Made by a program: the position numbers and the translations under genes | Notes under the pieces: generated by a model | Told to the model about the DNA's origin: nothing | What the model saw: only the letters and a program-made list of their open reading frames with translations | Databases searched by the model: none | NCBI RefSeq assembly: GCF_020360975.1 | Contig: NW_025408673.1 | Location: forward strand, 3,348,001 to 3,412,000 | Length of the DNA stretch: 64,000 nt | Direction of reading: 5' to 3' | Source of the DNA: Hirsutella rhossiliensis | Taxonomy: Eukaryota > Ascomycota > Sordariomycetes > Hypocreales > Ophiocordycipitaceae | Part shown: one piece after another, positions 35,101-47,800 of the stretch | Numbering within the stretch: the first letter of the stretch is position 1 | How the letters are laid out: each line of letters opens with the position of its first letter

Positions 35101-38100
35101 AGGGCGTGAAGGAGCTTCTCAGGAGCCTCTCGCTGTACGGCCACCGGCAACCCATGTCGAGAGGTTCGGCTCAATATGCGGCGGAAAATCCAGTCGCTCA
35201 TCGTTGGCTACGGCGTTCCGGCCATCTGGTTCACCATCAACCCAAACGACATTACGAACCCGGTGAAGCTGCGACTGGCGGCATATCGGACACGCGATCC
35301 CGGCGCGGCCGAGGAGTTCCTAGAAGGCCTTGGGAGTGCGTACAAGCGGACAAGGCTGGCCATGTCCGATCCGATGAGCGCCGCCGTATTCTTCCACCGG
35401 GAGATGAAGCTGTTCTTCGATCATTACGTGAAGGTCGGAGAAGAGTCGGTATTCGGGCGCATCGGCAAGTACTATGGCGCTGTGGAGACCAACGAACGAG
35501 GGCGCTTCATGTTCACGGCTTGCTCTGGTTGCACGGAAACGCGCATCTCAGCTCGATGCTTGCCGACATCCACGGGGAGGATCAGGCGGCGTATCGCGAG
35601 CGAATCATACGATACGTCGATAGTGTCTTCTCCGAGGTAAGAATAGCTAAGACGTGTCACTGAGAACCTGAATTGCTCGTCCGATGGACAAACGGGGCCA
35701 GGCTGACGTGCAAGATAGGATCTGGATCAGGAAGGGTTCTGCGCCGTGCAAGCGGAGCGATCTGTGACGTCCGATATTTCCTCCCTGCTGGACAACACCG
35801 AGCAGTTTTCGGCCGCATTTGACGAGGAGGCCAACTTCTGTGCCGGCGCTACACAGGTTCACACGCATAGCCCGACCTGTGTCAAGTATTCCTTGGGCAA
35901 AGGAGCGCGGAAAGGGAATCCATGCCGGTTTAAGTCTCCATGGAGGTTGGTCGACAAGACCGCCATCACGGCAGACGGGGTGTTGCAGATCCGGAGGACT
36001 CACAGCATGGTCAATCGATGGAACAAGGCTATCGCTGTTGGGCTCCGGCACAACCACGACATTTCCTTCATTGCGACGCAGCGCAAGACCATGGCCCTTA
36101 TGTATTATGTCACGAACTACGCGACGAAGGTGGAGGACCCGGTGTGGAAGCGTGTGGCGGCCGCGGCCGATCTCCTGGCCGCCTCAACGGGTGACGGCAC
36201 GGCCAACGGAGGACAGGACGACGGTGGAGGTGCTGTTGGCGATGACGCCGCCAAGGGAACAGGACGCGACAGTTCTTGATGAGGGTGGCGAATCGTGTGT
36301 TCACGGAGCGTCCGCTATCTCAGGTCGAGGTCGTCGCTCATCTTCTTGGATATCCGGCCGAGTTCACCAACAGCAGCGCCTGGGCGTACCTGAACACATC
36401 TCTGCTGTACTGGGAAGTCTTTCGACGGTGGCCGTATCTCCGACGAGCAAGTGGCGCGGCGGCCATAGATGATACTCTGGATGAGTCGGTCGTTGTCGAA
36501 GAAGCAGGCCTGAGGATCTCCCACGTTGAGGCGTACCAGCACCGGGAGAGCTCCTGCGAGGGCTATGCTTATACGACTACATATCGCTCGTTAGACTAAA
36601 ACGCACCAGTAAGGATGAGAGCTGTGCGGCCTGGGGAGGTGCCCTTCGAGGATGGATGGGCGCCAGGAGACGCTGGGTCCAGGTGCTCAGGCGGCCGGGC
36701 AAGCATGCTACCGTCTGCCTCGATGGCTACCTGAGCAAGGACTTCGGCCACAACGACGACGAGGAGTCGTGCCACCGGAGGTGTGTATAGCAACCGCCCT
36801 GCCGGCAGGCATCATCAGAGTGGCTAACCTCCCCTCCCCTTAAAGGGCAGCCGTGCAGCATCTTGCGCTATTTGTGCCGTGGAGTCCTTTCTGTGCGAAG
36901 AAACAGGTGAGATCAATAGCATCTGGGAGCGGGCGCGAGAGGCGCTGGCCCCGAGAATATCATGTCTCGTCGACAACGTGCAGCTGCTTCGACGATCAGC
37001 CGAAGACGCAAAGCGCGACGCCAAGCAATGGGCGGCCTCATCCGGCGATGGCGATTCCACGGTCGCCCACGTCGAGGAGGGCGAGACAGGCGAGGCGGGC
37101 GCAGAATTTGCAGCGACGTATCGGTCCAACAACATCGGAGACGCAACGCGCCTGATCGACGTCGTCCGAGGCGCAGTGGGCACGAATCAGGTGACGGCCA
37201 AGTCGCCGGAGCTCATGGCAATGATGCGGCAGCTCTGTCGATTCCAGCAATCGGCGCTCTGCTCAACGGCCGAGCTCGAGGCCATCGCGATTCCCGAACA
37301 AGGGTTGAGGTGCATAAGCATGCCAGGGCGGGTATTTTCCGGGGCCGCACTACCGCCGCAGGATCAGGTCAAGGCTATCAAGTCGCAGCAGATAAGTGCG
37401 TCGAGGAAAGGGAGAGAATGATCCAAGGCGTACAAACCACAGTCGCAGTCCGGGAAAGCGATCGCCGAGCTGCGTTGGAGGGTGATGACCGGCTTCGGGA
37501 GGACGACGTCGAAATGACGACAGCCGACTCCGACGAGACGGCTAGCGACGCAGAAGCGGGAATGCGCGTCCAGTTTGGCCCATCGACCTCCTTCTTCGCG
37601 GCGGGCAAGGAGTTGTCAACACGGCTAACGCTGAACAAGAGGCAGTCGATCGCTTTCCTAATAATATGCCGCCAGCTCGATTTGATGCGACAAACGAATA
37701 GGGCGATGCCGGCCAGCTCTGCCAGCTCGTCGGCGGCGAGGGGGCACCGGCAAGTCGCGGATCATTGGGGCACTCGTCGAGCTGTTCAGTGGGAAGAGCC
37801 TTTCGAATCGTCTGCTGATCACGGCGACGTCAGGGACTGCCGCGGCGCAGATCAACGGCATCACGATCCACCCGCCTGCGGGTTCACTAAAGACCAAGGG
37901 CGGGCGGCGCGAACACAGCCAAGGACCTTGACGGGGTGCGGCTGACAAAACGGGCGGAGCGGTTCATCCACGGCCAGTCTCGGATGGACTGGCAGGAGAA
38001 GGACGTGCTTGTCATCGACGAGGTGAGCATGCTCGGAGCGCGGACGCTGCACGCCATAAACGAGCGACTCTGTCGGCTTCGCGGATCGCAGAAAGATTTC

Positions 38101-39280
38101 GGGGATCCCCATCGTCCTCTTCTGCGGAGACTTTCAGCAGTTCCGGCCGGTCCAAGAGAGGTCGATCGTCCTGCCGAGCGCGGCCATCTCGTGGGACGTA
38201 GACAACTCGTTCAAGGCCGAGCAGCGGCACCAGCACGACAAAGCGCACGCGCTGTGGAAGAGATTCACGACGGTCGTCATGTTGAACGAGCAAATGCGCG
38301 CCGCCGGGATCCGGAATTGCAGGGGCTGCTGAAGCGGATCCGGCAGGGTGTGCAGGACCGCACGGATCTGGACCTCCTCAACTCAGGTGCTACCGCGAGG
38401 GCAGGCGGATCCCTTGGGAGACTGGCATCACCGTGGTGACGCCGCTGAACAGGAATCGGTGGAACCTAAACATGGAGGCAAGCTTGGCGTTCCGGGTCCA
38501 GCAGCGGTCGACGATGCGCATCTTCATCTCCGAGCACAAGTGGAAGGAGGGCCTGCCGACCGAGGAAGAAGCGATCATGATACTCAATCAAGGCGACGAT
38601 AGCGCGATCCCCGTGCCGGCCGTCTTCATGTTCGTGGCCGGGATGCCGGTCGTCGTGAACCACAACACCCATCAGGGGCTGAAGCTGGTGAACGGCGCCG
38701 GCTACTCGGCGGTGGAGGTCATTGTCGACAAGGCGTCCCCAGGGCATCGAATCTCGTCCGACATGACGATCCACTTCGGCCGCCGGCGGGGATATTACTG
38801 GAATCGGCGACGACAAAGGACCTCCACTTCGTCGGGATGCCGCCGGGCACGATCTTGTTAACGCCGATGAGCGTCAGGATACACTGCCAACGAAAGCGGC
38901 CGTGGCAGCAGAACGACGTCAGCCGGAAGGGATTGCCGTGCGCAGCAGCCTTCGCCTGCACGGACTACAAGGTGCAGGGCAGAACGCCAGAGCGCGTGGC
39001 CCTGGAGCTGCGGGGACACGGACGACGAAAGTCGATGGAAGGGCCGTGCCTCGCAATGCGACCCGTACAGCTTATATGTGCAGCTATCGCGCTGTCGAAC
39101 GCTAGACGGCATCACGCTCGTGTCCAAGGTGCGGGAGAGACTTGGTGGGCAACCGAGTCCCCGAAGAGATGACCGCCGCGCAGGCCAGGCTGGAGGTGCT
39201 AAGCGAGAGGACTGTCGAGGAAGCTTTGCGTCGGTCGGATGGCGACGCTGAAGAGTCAAGGAGAGTTGTCAGGGTGAGGT
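32177..39280 (+). pseudogene. Helitron Rep/helicase, unit 1, many frame breaks
   Basis: Helitron replicase: nicks and joins single strands (HUH Rep) and unwinds DNA (Pif1-type helicase). Start near ATG 32177 (MADSPAVKLS). The N-terminal disordered region has two copies of an FRPIQPR/LRSIQPR module (about 32418 and 32776). Then come CTPIPHDRKVSTVRDFYQAFHD, a zinc-like Cys cluster (CMVCYRK, CAECARC), the conserved HVKGHITVF region, the Helitron-like N domain (GVPAIWFTINPNDITNP), Rep, a conserved intron at 35637-35719, and the helicase (RSNDVSR-type blocks, SRMDWQEKDVLVIDEVSMLG Walker B, TPLNRNRWNLN, DYKVQGRT). The HUH box is displaced by a frame break near 35505 and Walker A by one near 37742 in a G-run. 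At least ten other breaks occur. It is diverged from unit 2 but collinear. Confidence 0.85.
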
Positions 39281-39779
39281 GACGAGGGGAGAAGACGGAG
39301 GAGCGCCGGCGGGCAAGAAGACAAGGGCACTGGGCAGCAGCGATCAACGAGGGGCGACTTTTAGACTTGAAGGAAGAACCCGCTAGAAAGGCATGAACGA
39401 AAAGGGCAAAGACAAAAGACGCAAGTTTTAGACACAATAAGAAAACCGGCGGACGAAAGGAAAAAGGTTGGCATTGGCATTGGCATTGGCAAGGGGGTAA
39501 ACAGGAGTATAAACGGGGGGGAAACAGGGCAAGGCATGAGAGGGGCAAGAGAAGGCGGCAGCGACCAATGATGAGGGAGGGACGGAAGGGTCGGCGACCA
39601 ATCACACGGGATCTTTTATTCCGACGGGAGAGGCAACCCAACAGGGTTGCGCAAAGAGCCTTGAGGAACGAAAAAAACGTCTAGACAAGGGGCAGACAGA
39701 TGTACAGAGGCAGAAAGGTAACGACGACCAAGGGGCAGCCAGGCTGGACGAAAAACACTTCCCATTTAAGGAGTTATAG
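39281..39779. other. Junction between Helitron units 1 and 2
   Basis: No gene recognised. It holds a TTGGCA hexamer repeated four times (39468-39491). The 3' end of unit 1 and the 5' end of unit 2 must lie here if both are separate insertions, but I found no clear hairpin plus CTRR and no TC start. Confidence 0.4.
39468..39491 (+). repeat. (TTGGCA)4 microsatellite
   Basis: Four perfect hexamer units in the junction between the two Helitron units. Confidence 0.9.
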
Positions 39780-41135
39780 CAGCGTACGCTATTCCATTTC
39801 CGTAGCTTTCTTAGATAGGTGGCGGTTTCGAAGCGGACGGGCCGGCGAGCCAAGCCATGGGCGACAATGGAATCGAGGGAAGAGTCCCGTAAGTCAGGAC
39901 CCGGCTTAGGGTTGTCCGGCTCATGAGCGGCGGAGGCAGCCGAAACAGAGAACGAGTGGGTAGCAGAGGAGGCGGGCTTAGGGGAAGACGAGATCACCGG
40001 GGCCTTATGCAGCAGACACGGTCGCTTCGTCGGCGTATCGGCAGGCTCAGGGCAATATCGTTTCCCGGGCGGCGTAAGGTGGCCGGTCGAGGGCGAAGCC
40101 GAAGCCAAGGGTGGAGGACTGAGCGGGAGGGTGCCAGGGGTGATCAAAGACAAAGAGGCAGCGCGCACGTCCCGGAAGGCCGCGGAAGCGGAGGAAGCTT
40201 GTTGCCTCTGTGGCGTAGAGAGAAGCGGTGCCATCGTGGTGACGGCGGCGGCGGCCTTGTCGAGAAAGTCCAGGAATCCGGGACGACGATAAAGACGTTG
40301 TCCCGGTCCGAGCCCGGGGTAGAGCATGACATCATGACGGAGCAGGCCAGCGACCTTGCCTGTGCAGGTAAAGGGACGTTAGGCTGAAATTGAGAGTCCT
40401 GCCTCTCGGCCATCTTCCTACACAAGATGGCCCAGGGTTAGCGCGAACAGGGAAGATAACGAAGACCTGGAACGGGTGGAAGCCCTTGAAGGGGACCTTA
40501 TTAGGCATCCCAGGAGCGACATAGGTAGAAAGGCGGACAAATCCGCAACAGTTAAGTTGGGCGGCGCCTGGACCGGGCAGTAGGTCCCGCCGCAGCGAGG
40601 AGTGGCCGGTGCCGACGATAAGGCCGGTAAAGGAAACAATAGGCGGGATGCAGGAAGTCGCCCATGGAGGCAAAGAGCCTAGGAGAACACTTCAAGCCCA
40701 TCTTAGCCATATACCGTTTCGTCGGCACTCGCGAAGGGTCAGGGCACGGCTTACGGCTGGTAGCCCTGATCGCGGACGACAAGGGCGGGCATCGTATAGA
40801 GAAAGGTGCGGCCCGTGTCAGACTCGAGGCCGTCGCGTTGCTCAACCTCCCATGCGAGCGCGTAGGGGTGGACGCGGGCATGCATGAAAACCACTCTTCG
40901 GTCCAGTCGGAGGATCAATAGGCTGGCCGTAGATGGAGAGGTTGAGGCTAAAAAGACGGATGTCGGGGAATCATCGGCATCCGATCGGAGGGCGCATATT
41001 CCGTCGCGAGCAGCCAGGCGGGAGGAGGCAGGAAGACGCGGGCCATGGCCTCGGCGTTAAGACCCTGATGCGGTGGTCGTCCTGGTGGGAAAATCTAGCA
41101 GGACAGTCCGGCTGGACAAAAGACATCATAGACAT
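39780..41135 (-). CDS. Helitron-linked accessory protein, unit 2
   Basis: Collinear homologue of 29454-30792. Start ATG 41135 opens MSMMSFVQPDCPARF. Then block 1 with FSLNLSIYGQPI-like and RVHPYALAWEVEQRDGLESD, ending VRDQGYQP before a GTAAGC donor (about 40758). Block 2 has IVSFTGLIVGTG, LNCCGFVRLST and QVFVIFPVRANP. Block 3 has MAERQDSQFQPN and NVFIVVPDSWTF. The disordered tail has TPTKRP, as in unit 1. Frame breaks lie near 40900, 40430 and 40330. The conserved positions cluster in the three blocks while the linkers differ, the pattern of a selected protein rather than random co-copied DNA. The 3' end is set by similarity to the unit 1 tail and is approximate. The Rep/helicase gene starts 710 bp away on the other strand. 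Confidence 0.65.
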
Positions 41136-41844
41136 CTCACCGCCAGCGCCCTTTGGCTATCGAGCGGCTTTCGAAGGTGCGGTGCGGGCATATCGGTACG
41201 AAGTAGAGAGGAAGACATAGTGCATCTGCGCAGGTCGATAGGCCACTTGCACGCACTAAAAGGACGGGTTCTCAGCGTCAAGAAAGGAGTAGGGAAGAAG
41301 TCGAGCGTAGACGCACTTATAGTAGATCAATAGTGGTATGGATTCGCCGGGAAGAGCGAGGAGCCTTGCCGCTGTAAGTAAGCAGACGTCAAAGAGATGC
41401 GTCGTGGTGTTGCGGAGCTGGGTACTGATCGGGCAGCAAGGGCGACGCGGATTAAAGTGTCCGGCAGGGCTACCGGCATAGGATGGCGAAAACTAGGGCT
41501 GTCGGCAGATAGGCCTGTCGATAGGTACAAAGGAAGCCCGGCAGGTCCGAGAGAGGAGAGGTCTAATGCAGAAAGGGGATATTAACAAGGAAGGATATAA
41601 CCGTTAGCAAGAAGAATGCCAACGCGGCGGAACGCCATTGCCAGGAAGCGAGACAATCTCGGGTATATCCCGGGCGAAGGCTTCCTAATCTATCGTTCGT
41701 TTGCGGAGCCTTGCCGATAAGACAGCACCAGCATGGGGAGAATCGTAGCCGCGAGGTAAGATCGGTGGCAGGAGAGTGCGAAACGGGACAGCAGCAGCGG
41801 CCGCTGCTGCGACGAGGAGTATCGCGGCGGCGAGACCGATCGCA

Positions 41845-44800
41845 ATGGACGAAGGGCCGAAGCGGGCGTCGGGCCACAAAAGTCAAGGAAACGCGGCACC
41901 CAGGTTCCGGCCTATTGAGGCCAAGCCGGCCGCGGCGGCCGACGATGCCTCACGAAGAGAGCAGGCAGAGGCACTCAAAAGAGCGTTGCCCAAGGGAAGT
42001 CGGCGAGGCGGCTGGCCGCGGAAAAGGACGACTAACGTCGATAGTTCCTCCTCGAAGGGAGGGCTCGTGGAGGGCGTCCAGAGGGGCACGTCTGGAAGGC
42101 GAAGCCGTGGTGCGCGGACAGGGCCAATGGGCTCCGAGGACACCCAAGCCGCCCAGGAGGACAGGATCGGCCGGCAAGCCCTGTCGGGAACTCGCCTAGA
42201 GTCGTCAGGGAGCTTCTGGTTCGGCCAATCCGACCTCAAGAGATGGATGATGGCGCAGGAGATACGCAGTCATCCGGACGGTGGCCACCGCCGCCATCAC
42301 GCCAGAAAGGACAGGGTCGGCCGGCAAACAGTGTCGGGATTTCGTCTACAGCCGTCAGGAGCGCCTCATTCGGCCAATCCAACCTAGAGCAATAGAAGAT
42401 AGAGCGGGAGATATACAGTCATCCGGATGCCAGGCGGGACAGGATTGGCCGGCAACCGCTGTCACGATGTCGTCTGGAGTCGTCAGGAGCCCCTCGTTCA
42501 GCCAACCCAACCCAGAGATGCAAGGCAGGGCAGGAGATACGCAGTCATCCGGATGGTTGCCACCACGGCCATCACGCCAGGCGGCGGCGGAGAACAAGAT
42601 CGGCCGTGGCGAGACGAGGCAGCGGAAAGATCCTCGCAGGCCGTAGAACAGAGAAAGAGGAACCGCCAGCGTGACCGAGACCAGACCCCGACGAAACGTA
42701 CTCGAGGAAGCCATCCGAGGCAGAGGAGGAGTGAGCTGCAGGCAGAGGATTTGGCCAGTGTCTTGCTTTACCTCGAAGGGGAATTCGTCGCGAAGGAAAG
42801 GCTGTCTAAGGAGCAAACCTGGTGCACACCAATACCGCATGAGAGGAAGGTATCGACGGTGCGAAAGTTTTATCGGGCGTTCCACGATGTGAGCACCTTG
42901 CCGATAATGACCTGCAGGCTGTGTTACCGCAAGCGTACAAGGAAGGAGTTGAGGAGATTCCGTGGGATCAGTGGCTATCAAGTCCCGTTCCTCGGGGTGA
43001 GCGCTCACCATTTGCGTGCCGAAGCTGCTTTCCCGGGGGTGAGCCCGTCTCGGTTTGTGTGGAGTGTGCCCGATGCTTGGGGCGCGGGAGCCTGTCGTCG
43101 GCGGTCCACCTTCACAGTCGCCTCGGATGCGAGCACATGTTCCCCGACGAGCTGAAGGGGCTGACGCCGGTCGAAGAGAAGCTCATCTCGTTGAACTCGT
43201 GTTACGGCTTTGTGACGAGGTATAACATTCCGGGCGGGCAGACGCAGGCAGTGAGGTATCCGAGACATGTCAAGGGCCACATCACGGTGTTTCCAAACAA
43301 CGTGCAGGAGCTGGCGAGAAGGGTGCTCCCGCACCCGCTCTGGCAAACAATGGACGAGATCCACGTCTCGTGGCAGGGCGCGGAGAAGCCAGCACCGTGC
43401 GACTTATCGGGTCTCTTGTCGGTGAGGCGTCAAGTCGTCGAGAGAGCGCTTATCTGGTTGAAGAAGAATAACCCCCATTACGCCGATATTGAGATTGATA
43501 GGGCGGAAATGGATAGCTGGGGAACACCATCACACGGTGTGCCGCGGGTGGTCTACGACCGCATGGAGCGGAACGAGCCGTCTGCGTGGGAGAAGACGCG
43601 AACGGCGCAGGTCGTGCCGCCCGCAGAGCGGGCCATGGACGACGATAGTCCGGCGGAGATCGAAGGAGTCCTCGCCCAGCTCCTCCAAGGACAAGACGTA
43701 TTGGACAGGGGAGTCGAGAATCCGAGGAGTGGAGCGGACGGGACTGACGATGCTGAGCCCGATGACAGAGCCAAAACGATCAACGAGATCACCTCTTCCG
43801 GCATGTTTGCATTGGACGGACCGCCGGAAGTGTCGGACGCAGAGAAGCTCCGCTTTGCGTGCAATGCCGTGGGTGGCGATGGGGCCGAGAACGACCGCAA
43901 GGGGCCGAGGGCATGGATAAGGTCGGCGGAGGCGGGTCAAGAAGGCACGGATGTCCGCGAGCCATACATCCACGTTTGTCGCGGAGACGAATTCGCCGAC
44001 TCGCTCGACGCCTCGTTCTTCGCCAAGACCTTTCCCACCCTACTGCCGTTCGGATTTGGAGGACCACGGCTCGCGGAGGAAGTCATCTTAGGACCCGAGG
44101 GCCGGTCAATTGGCGGGTACGGCTGCTGGAGAAGAGACGGCGGCGCGAGATCTTCTGTCGTCTCGGAACATAAGCCTTCGGACCTGGGCCGGCATTGTGC
44201 TGCGGCGCCATGGTGGCCGATTCGCGACGCATACCATCTTCTCGTTTCTCGTTTTCAATATGGATGTGCGGTCGAAGAATCGTCGGGTCAGCATGCTCAG
44301 CGCGACGCGGAAGAACTTCGCCGAGGTGGAGCGCATCGTACGGTCGCTGACAGCGGATAGGTTAGCGGCCGCCAGGGCGGAGCTGGAGACGTCGGGCAAG
44401 ACTACCGACGATGGCGTCAAGGAGCTTCTAAGATGCCTTTCGCTGTACGGCTATCGGCAGCCCATGTCGAGGGAGCTCCGTCTGAGCATGCGGCGCAAGA
44501 TCCAGTCACTCATCTTATGTCGTGGCGTGCCTGCAATCTGGTTCACGCTCAACCCGAACGACATCACGAACCCGGTGAAGCTGAGACTGGCGGCATACCG
44601 CACGTGATCCCGCAGCGGCCGAGGCATTCCTGCAAGGCCTCGACAAGGCGTTCAAACGTGCGCGGCTGGCCATCTCGGACCCGTTAAGCTCGGCCGAATT
44701 CTTCCACCGAGAAATGACGTTGTTCTTCGAACATTACGTGAGAGTGGGCGAGGAGTCGGTGTTCGGGCGCATCAGCCACTATTACGGTGCCGTCGAGACC

Positions 44801-47800
44801 AACGAGCGTGGAGCGCTCCATGTTCACGGACTGCTCTGGCTGCAGGGCAACGTGCATCTAAGCTCGATGCTTGCCGATATCGACGGCGAGGATCAAGCGG
44901 CATACCGAGAACGCATCGTCAGATACGTCGACAGTGTCTTTTCCGAGGTATGAGCGGGGGCCGGCGTGTTGACCTGCGTCCTCCGTCTGTCAAAGCCGAG
45001 AAAGCTGACGAACAAGACAGGATCTGGACCAGGAAGGCTTCTGCGCAATGCAGGCCGAGCGATCGGTGACGTCAGATATATCGCAATTTCTGGGCGACGA
45101 ACGGCAATTTTCAGCCTCGTTCGACGAGGAAGCGAACTTCTGTGCCGGCGCGACGCAGATCCATACCCACAGCCCGACCTGCGTCAAGTACTCGCTGGGC
45201 AAAGGGGCGCAAGGGCGATTTATGTCGTTTCAAGGCGCCGTGGGGACTGGTCGACGAGACGGCCTTCACGGGAGACGGCGTGCTGCGGATTCGGAGGTCG
45301 CACAGCATGGTGAATCGGTGGAACAAGGCCATTGCCGTGGGGCTTCGCCACAACCATGACATATCTTTCATCGTCACACAGCGTAAGACGATGGCCCTCA
45401 TCTTTTACGTCACAAACTATGCGACCAAGGTGGAGGACCCTGTATGGAAGCGCGTCGCCGCCGCCGCGGATCTCTTGCCTCCCAGGGCAGGTGACGGAAT
45501 GGCCGACGGCGCGGAGGTTCGTGGAGACAGTGGTGCCGGTGACGATGGCAGGCAGAATAAGACACGGCAGTTCCTGATGAAGGTGGCGAATCGCGTGTTT
45601 ACGGAGAGGCCGTTATCGCAGGTCGAGGTCGTCGCGGACCTCCTGGGATGCGCGACTGAACTGACGAATGGCAGTGCTTGGGCGTTCCTGAACGTATCGT
45701 TGCTCTACTGGCAAGTCTTCCGACAATGGCCGCACCTTCGACGAGAAAGCGGCGCAGCCGTTGCAGATGGCTCTGTGGACGAGTCAATACTCGTCGAAGA
45801 AGCAGGCCAGAGGATTTGCCGTGTCGAGGCATACCGTCATCGGGGAGACGTCCTTCGAGGGCTGTGTCTCTACGACTACGTTTCGCTGGTCAGGCTGAAG
45901 CGCAACGAAAGGGACGAGGGCCCGCCGGCTGGGAGGTCCCGTTCGAGAGCGGCTGGGCTCCGGGAGGCCGTTGGGCGCAGGTGCTCAGGCGACCGGGCAA
46001 GCAGGCCACGGTCTGCCTCGACGGGTATTTGAGCAAGGATTTCGACGAAGACGACGAAGGGTCGTGCTACCGAAGGTGCGTTTGTCGTCGACGGGCCGGA
46101 GGCGCCGGGTCGAGAAGGCTAATTTCCATGGCGAAGAGCGGCTGTGCAGCATCTTGCGCTGTTCGTGCCGTGGGAGTCTTTCTTAGACGAAGAAAGGGGC
46201 GACATCAACTGCATATGGGGGCGGCAACGAGCAGCCCTGGCCCCGAGGATATCATGTTTCGTCGATAACGTGCAGTTGCTGCGACGGTCGGCCGAAGATG
46301 CAAAGCGGGACGCACGGCAGTGGGCGGCCTCGTCCGGTGACGGCGACCCCACGGCAGTACGTCCGGACGAGGACGGCACCGGGGAGGTGGGTGTCGAGCC
46401 CGGATCGGGATACCAGGCCGACAGTGCGGGAAGCACGAATCGCCTAATCGACGTTGTCAGAAGCTCGATCGGGCCGAACCAAATCACGGCCGGCTCGCCG
46501 GAGCTCACGGCGATGATGCAGGAGCTCAGCCGATTTCAGCAATCGGCGCTGTCCTCTTCTTCCGAGGTCCAGGCCACAATACTACCCGAACGGGGCCCAA
46601 GACGAATCAACATCCCGGGGCGGGCATTCTCCGGAGCCACCATACCGCCGCAAAGTGAGGTTAGGGCCATAAAGTCGCAGCAAATCCGCGCATCCAGGGA
46701 GAGGGAGAAGATGATACGGGGCATACAAAGCCTGTCCACGGCACCGGTGACTGGTCGCCGCGCGGCGGTGCGGGGCGTGCTCACGGGTTTCGGGGATGAC
46801 GACGTCCAGATGACGGCAGCGGAGCTCGAGGAAGGAGTAGCGGGGGCCAGCGCGGGAATGGAGATCCGGTTCGGTGCCTCAACCTCCTTCCTCGAGGCGG
46901 GCAAGGCCCTGGCAGCGCGGCTCACGCTAAACAAGAAGCAGGCGATCGCCTTCCTAATTATATGCCGCCAGCTTGACCTGATACGGCGCGGGAGAAAAGC
47001 AACGTACGCCAGCTGTGCCAGTTCGTCGGTGGAGAGGGCGGAACGGGCAAGTCACGAGTCATCGAGGCGCTCGTCGAGCTCTTCGCGTCCAAGGATCAAT
47101 CGAATCGTCTGATGATAACGGCGACGTCGGGGACGGCAGCAGCGCGGATCAACGGCATTACGATCCACTCCGCCTGCGGGTTCTCGAAAGATCTCGCGGC
47201 AGCCGCAAACGCGGCCAAGGATCTCGACGGGGTGCGACTGCCGAAACAGGCGGAGCGGTTCGTCGACGGGCAATCCCGGATGGACTGGCAGGAGAAGGAC
47301 GTGCTCGTCATCGACGAGGTGAGCATGCTCGGGGCGCGGACGCTACACGCGGTGAACGAGCAGCTCTGCCGGCTGCGCGGGTCGCACCAGGATTTTGGAG
47401 GTATTCCGATCGTCCTCTTCTGCGGAGACTTCCACCAATTCCGCCCCGTCCAAGAACGCTCGATCCTCCTCCCCAGCACCGCCGTCTCGTGGGACGTAGA
47501 CAGCTCCTTCAAGGCCGAGACACGGCACCAGCACGACAAGGCGCACGCGTTGTGGAAGAGATTCACGACCACGGTCATGCTGGACGAGCAGGTGCGCGCC
47601 GCGGGAGATCCGGAATTGCAGAGGCTGCTAAGGCGGATTCGACTGGGCGTGCAGGACCGCTCGGATCTGGACCTCCTCAACTCAAGATGCTACCGGGAAG
47701 GCAGGCGGATCCCGTGGGAGACGTGCATCACCGTGGTGACGCCGCTGAACAGGAACCGGTGGAACCTCAACATGGAGGCCAGCTTGGCGTTCCGGGCCCA

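Noticed and set aside
34440..35155. Long minus-strand frames inside Helitron unit 1
   Set aside because: Antisense shadows of a GC-rich Rep gene; Arg/Pro/Ser-rich without domains.
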